A stretch of DNA of 15,431 nucleotides, from contig DATDXL010000022.1 in NCBI GenBank assembly GCA_036517235.1, positions 1-15,431 on the forward strand, read 5' to 3'. Positions 14,041 through 15,431 of this stretch are shown here, in pieces. The position numbers and the translations under genes are program-made. The notes beneath the pieces are model-generated. The model ran no database searches. It was not told where the DNA came from and worked only from the letters and a program-made list of their open reading frames with translations. Position 1 is the first letter of the stretch. Every line of letters starts with the position of its first letter. The stretch is from 2-02-FULL-46-13 sp036517235 (GTDB taxonomy: Bacteria; Patescibacteriota; Minisyncoccia; Phycocordibacterales; DSPV01).

Positions 14041-14538
14041 ATGTATGCCTTAGACCTTGCAAACACTGTCAACAGCGTGAACCATGTACTACTTTACGGC
14101 GCGATTCGGCTTGTTGGTGACGACGACCGAAAAGGCGGCTACTGCTGCGTTGCTGATCACGAGGGACGGATACACGCAGTCTTTCTTGTTGGTCAACTTC
14201 CTGACAGGGAGAAACGGGAGAAGTATTTCTACCTCTGTCAGGAGAAAGCGGCAAGACTTGCGCAACACTCTGACCATATTAGCAGTTGGCAGAGTCGCAA
14301 TCCGCAAGATGGCCGATGGGGCGGAGCTGTCAAAGGACGGGAGTTCATCCTCTCGTTCTCCGGTCTTCCTGAGCTCTGGGATGAAGCCAGCATGCTTGTA
14401 GCGGCGCGTAGCTTTTACCCCCGTCTCATTTCTGAGGAAGGTTCCACGGAGATTGAGAAATTGAGTGGAAATCCTCACGTTCAGAAACTGTTGGCCACGG
14501 TCAAAACTGAGTCATCGTGTTCAGATCCAGCTTCCTAA
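14041..14538 (+). CDS. uncharacterised protein, 165 residues
   Basis: I do not recognise this protein with confidence. It appears soluble. The middle (GGYCCVADHEGRIHAVFLVG, then a helix with KAARLAQH, then a Trp/Gly stretch and FILSFSGLPELWDEASMLVA) recalls the alpha/beta plan of the GlcG/HbpS (PduO C-terminal-like) family, where a D-x-x-G strand turn, a KA-rich helix and a SG...DE...A end motif occur; the match is loose. The C-terminal 30 residues look disordered and Ser/Glu-rich. Before the ATG, CCGGAA is at best a weak ribosome-binding site. It is followed by a possible short open frame and a strong terminator 112 bases after the stop. Confidence 0.65.
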   Translation: MYALDLANTVNSVNHVLLYGAIRLVGDDDRKGGYCCVADHEGRIHAVFLVGQLPDREKREKYFYLCQEKAARLAQHSDHISSWQSRNPQDGRWGGAVKGREFILSFSGLPELWDEASMLVAARSFYPRLISEEGSTEIEKLSGNPHVQKLLATVKTESSCSDPAS

Positions 14539-14564
14539 CCCAAAAAAGAACGAAAGGCAAGGAT

Positions 14565-14819
14565 ATGGAAAAGAACGAAGTTGTTGGTTGGGAAACATTG
14601 GCGCTGCTCATTGCAGGTGTCGCTCAAGGAAGGAAAGTTGAGACCAACGAAAGACCGAAATGCTTTTGCGCTCGGTCTTTTTCTTTTTCCGCATCCAATA
14701 CTTACATGCCCAAGGATTGGAGTATGACGAGAGATAGGGAAGTGATGCTTATGGCAAGCAAGAGAAAGCGAGGGTATAGAGAAAAAGACGGATACCACCA
14801 CTGCGGTCGCCGCTCATAA
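14565..14819 (+). CDS. doubtful short open frame crossing a terminator
   Basis: An ATG at 14565 with AAGG 7 bases upstream opens 84 codons, starting MEKNEVVGWETLALLIAGVAQ. But the strong terminator at 14650-14688 lies inside the frame, and from 14702 it runs antisense to the membrane-protein pseudogene. At most the first 28 codons would usually be transcribed. It may be a leader peptide or no gene at all. Confidence 0.2.
   Translation: MEKNEVVGWETLALLIAGVAQGRKVETNERPKCFCARSFSFSASNTYMPKDWSMTRDREVMLMASKRKRGYREKDGYHHCGRRS
14650..14688 (+). terminator. intrinsic terminator after the 14041 gene
   Basis: A 9-bp stem AAAGACCGA (14650-14658) with TCGGTCTTT (14672-14680), 13-base loop, is followed by TTTTTCTTTTT. 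It works on the plus strand; on the minus strand the downstream side has few T residues. Confidence 0.85.
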
Positions 14820-15027
14820 AAAGGAATAGGGGTCTCCCAAGAACAAGTGAGCCAGTGGTAGCGGCTGACACCACAAACAGCGTGAGAAAAAGAATCGGTA
14901 CAAGAATACTGTTTGGTTCTCCAACGAACTCTGGTGCTTTGTTGATAATTCATACCACAAGCGTGATATAGGCAACAGTACCTAGTCCATCTATCGCCGC
15001 CCATTTTGTAAGTTCTCTGTGTTCCAT
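14702..15027 (-). pseudogene. membrane-protein gene with one in-frame TGA and one frameshift
   Basis: From an ATG at 15027, 6 bases after TATACT (15039-15034, minus strand), the frame reads MEHRELTKWAAIDGLGTVAY and a few more hydrophobic residues, then TGA at 14952-14950. The same frame continues as a convincing membrane protein (IINKAPEFVGEPNSILVPIL, then helices with FVVSAATTGSLVLGRPLFL and LFLYTLAF) and hits TAA at 14751-14749. A one-base deletion near 14760-14766 would restore the neighbouring frame, which ends LLAISITSLSLVILQSLGM at the TAA 14704-14702. Repaired, it is a protein of about 108 residues with four hydrophobic segments, of a kind I recall from Patescibacteria but cannot name. 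The intact leaderless promoter suggests recent decay; sequencing error could explain the frameshift but less easily the TGA. Confidence 0.7.
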
Positions 15028-15127
15028 ACAATTAGTATAACGCAAAAAATGATCCTACTGTTACGGCTTTTCTAACACTCTGAAGTCTGTTACTATTGTT
15101 TCGTTCTCTTGCTCATAAGAGAATTAT

Positions 15128-15392
15128 TCCGGAGTAGCTCAATGGTAGAGCAGCTCCCTGTCAAAAGGCAGCTTTTCTCCGAAAGGTGAATTGAAAAATC
15201 TTGGGATAACGGTGGAACCCCTCTGGGGCAATACCGTGGGAACCCCGGCATGAGGTCGGGGGCGCCGTAGAGACTAGATACCGAGATGCCTAACACCCGA
15301 GGAGGGTCATGGCAATGATATAGTCCACCCCTTTTGGTAACAGAAGGACACGTGTAAGGAGTTGGTTGCAGGTTCGAGTCCTGCCTCCGGAG
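15128..15392 (+). tRNA. tRNA-Asn (anticodon GUU), split by a group I intron
   Basis: Exons 15128-15161 and 15355-15392 join to a 72-nt cloverleaf: acceptor TCCGGAG/CTCCGGA (15128-15134, 15385-15391), D stem GCTC/GAGC, anticodon stem GCTCC/GGAGT, loop CTGTTAA, variable loop of 5, T stem GCAGG/CCTGC with loop TTCGAGT, discriminator G. Anticodon loop and discriminator are identical to those of E. coli tRNA-Asn. CCA is not encoded, so a nucleotidyltransferase must add it. The intron sits between anticodon bases 35 and 36. If the intron is ignored, the base after U35 would be C and the gene would be misread as tRNA-Asp (GUC). A terminator follows at once. Confidence 0.92.
15162..15354 (+). ncRNA. 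self-splicing group I intron, 193 nt, in the tRNA anticodon
   Basis: P1 is clear: exon CUGU plus intron C (15158-15162) pairs with GGCAG (15167-15171) over an AAAA loop, placing the required U-G wobble at the 5' splice site (U15161-G15168). The P7 elements are a GACUA segment (15272-15276) and GAUAUAGUCC (15317-15326), whose UAGUC is fully complementary. The intron ends in G (15354), the omega-G. No homing endonuclease is encoded. Its size is like that of other small bacterial tRNA introns. P3-P9 were not drawn pair by pair. Confidence 0.88.
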
Positions 15393-15402
15393 TTATTAGT
15401 AG

Positions 15403-15425
15403 AAACCGCTGATGAGGCGGTTTTT
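15403..15425 (+). terminator. intrinsic terminator of the tRNA gene
   Basis: AAACCGC (15403-15409) and GCGGTTT (15417-15423) form a 7-bp stem with a 7-base loop, followed by more T residues. It lies 10 bases beyond the tRNA 3' end, so the tRNA is transcribed alone. Confidence 0.85.
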
Positions 15426-15431
15426 GCTTTT

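Overview
The window looks like a piece of a Candidate Phyla Radiation (Patescibacteria, Parcubacteria-like) chromosome. This is inferred from gene content and style, not from a marker gene. The signs are: small, loosely grouped genes on both strands; a winged-helix/Cas2-like protein of a type I recall as common in these genomes; a secreted protein with a Pro/Asn-rich linker after one membrane anchor; a tRNA gene split by a group I intron; and many start codons sitting 6-7 bases after a -10 box, as for leaderless mRNAs. Every intact gene ends in TAA or TAG, none in TGA.

Left part (1-4800): a possible gene tail, two hairpins, an unknown 244-residue protein on the minus strand, then a large single-chain UvrD/AddA-type helicase with a C-terminal PD-(D/E)XK nuclease and four cysteines placed like an iron-sulfur staple. 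A membrane-anchored DsbA-like thioredoxin-fold protein converges on it. Middle-left (4800-7060): a ZIP-family metal transporter overlaps uppP (undecaprenyl-diphosphate phosphatase), closed by a bidirectional terminator shared with a small minus-strand gene.

Middle (7060-9500): a winged-helix/Cas2-like gene lies between two nearly identical 36-bp palindromes. The upstream one covers its -10 box and start codon. Next, on the minus strand, is a histidyl-tRNA synthetase that stops where the anticodon-binding domain should begin, followed by a DEDDy 3'-5' exonuclease gene.

Right-middle (9500-12960): a glycine-rich secreted protein, a 156-bp MITE-like element with 20-bp inverted ends, an RRM RNA-binding protein with a long leader, three consecutive large hairpins (one a perfect 27-bp inverted repeat), an ECF-type sigma factor, a two-helix membrane protein, a possible structured RNA, and a 35-codon membrane peptide.

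Right end (12960-15431): a secreted beta-rich protein, an unknown 165-residue protein, a membrane-protein pseudogene carrying one TGA and one frameshift, and tRNA-Asn(GUU) interrupted by a 193-nt group I intron after the second anticodon base, with its own terminator. The genes serve repair, envelope upkeep, metal uptake, translation and regulation; no single pathway links them.
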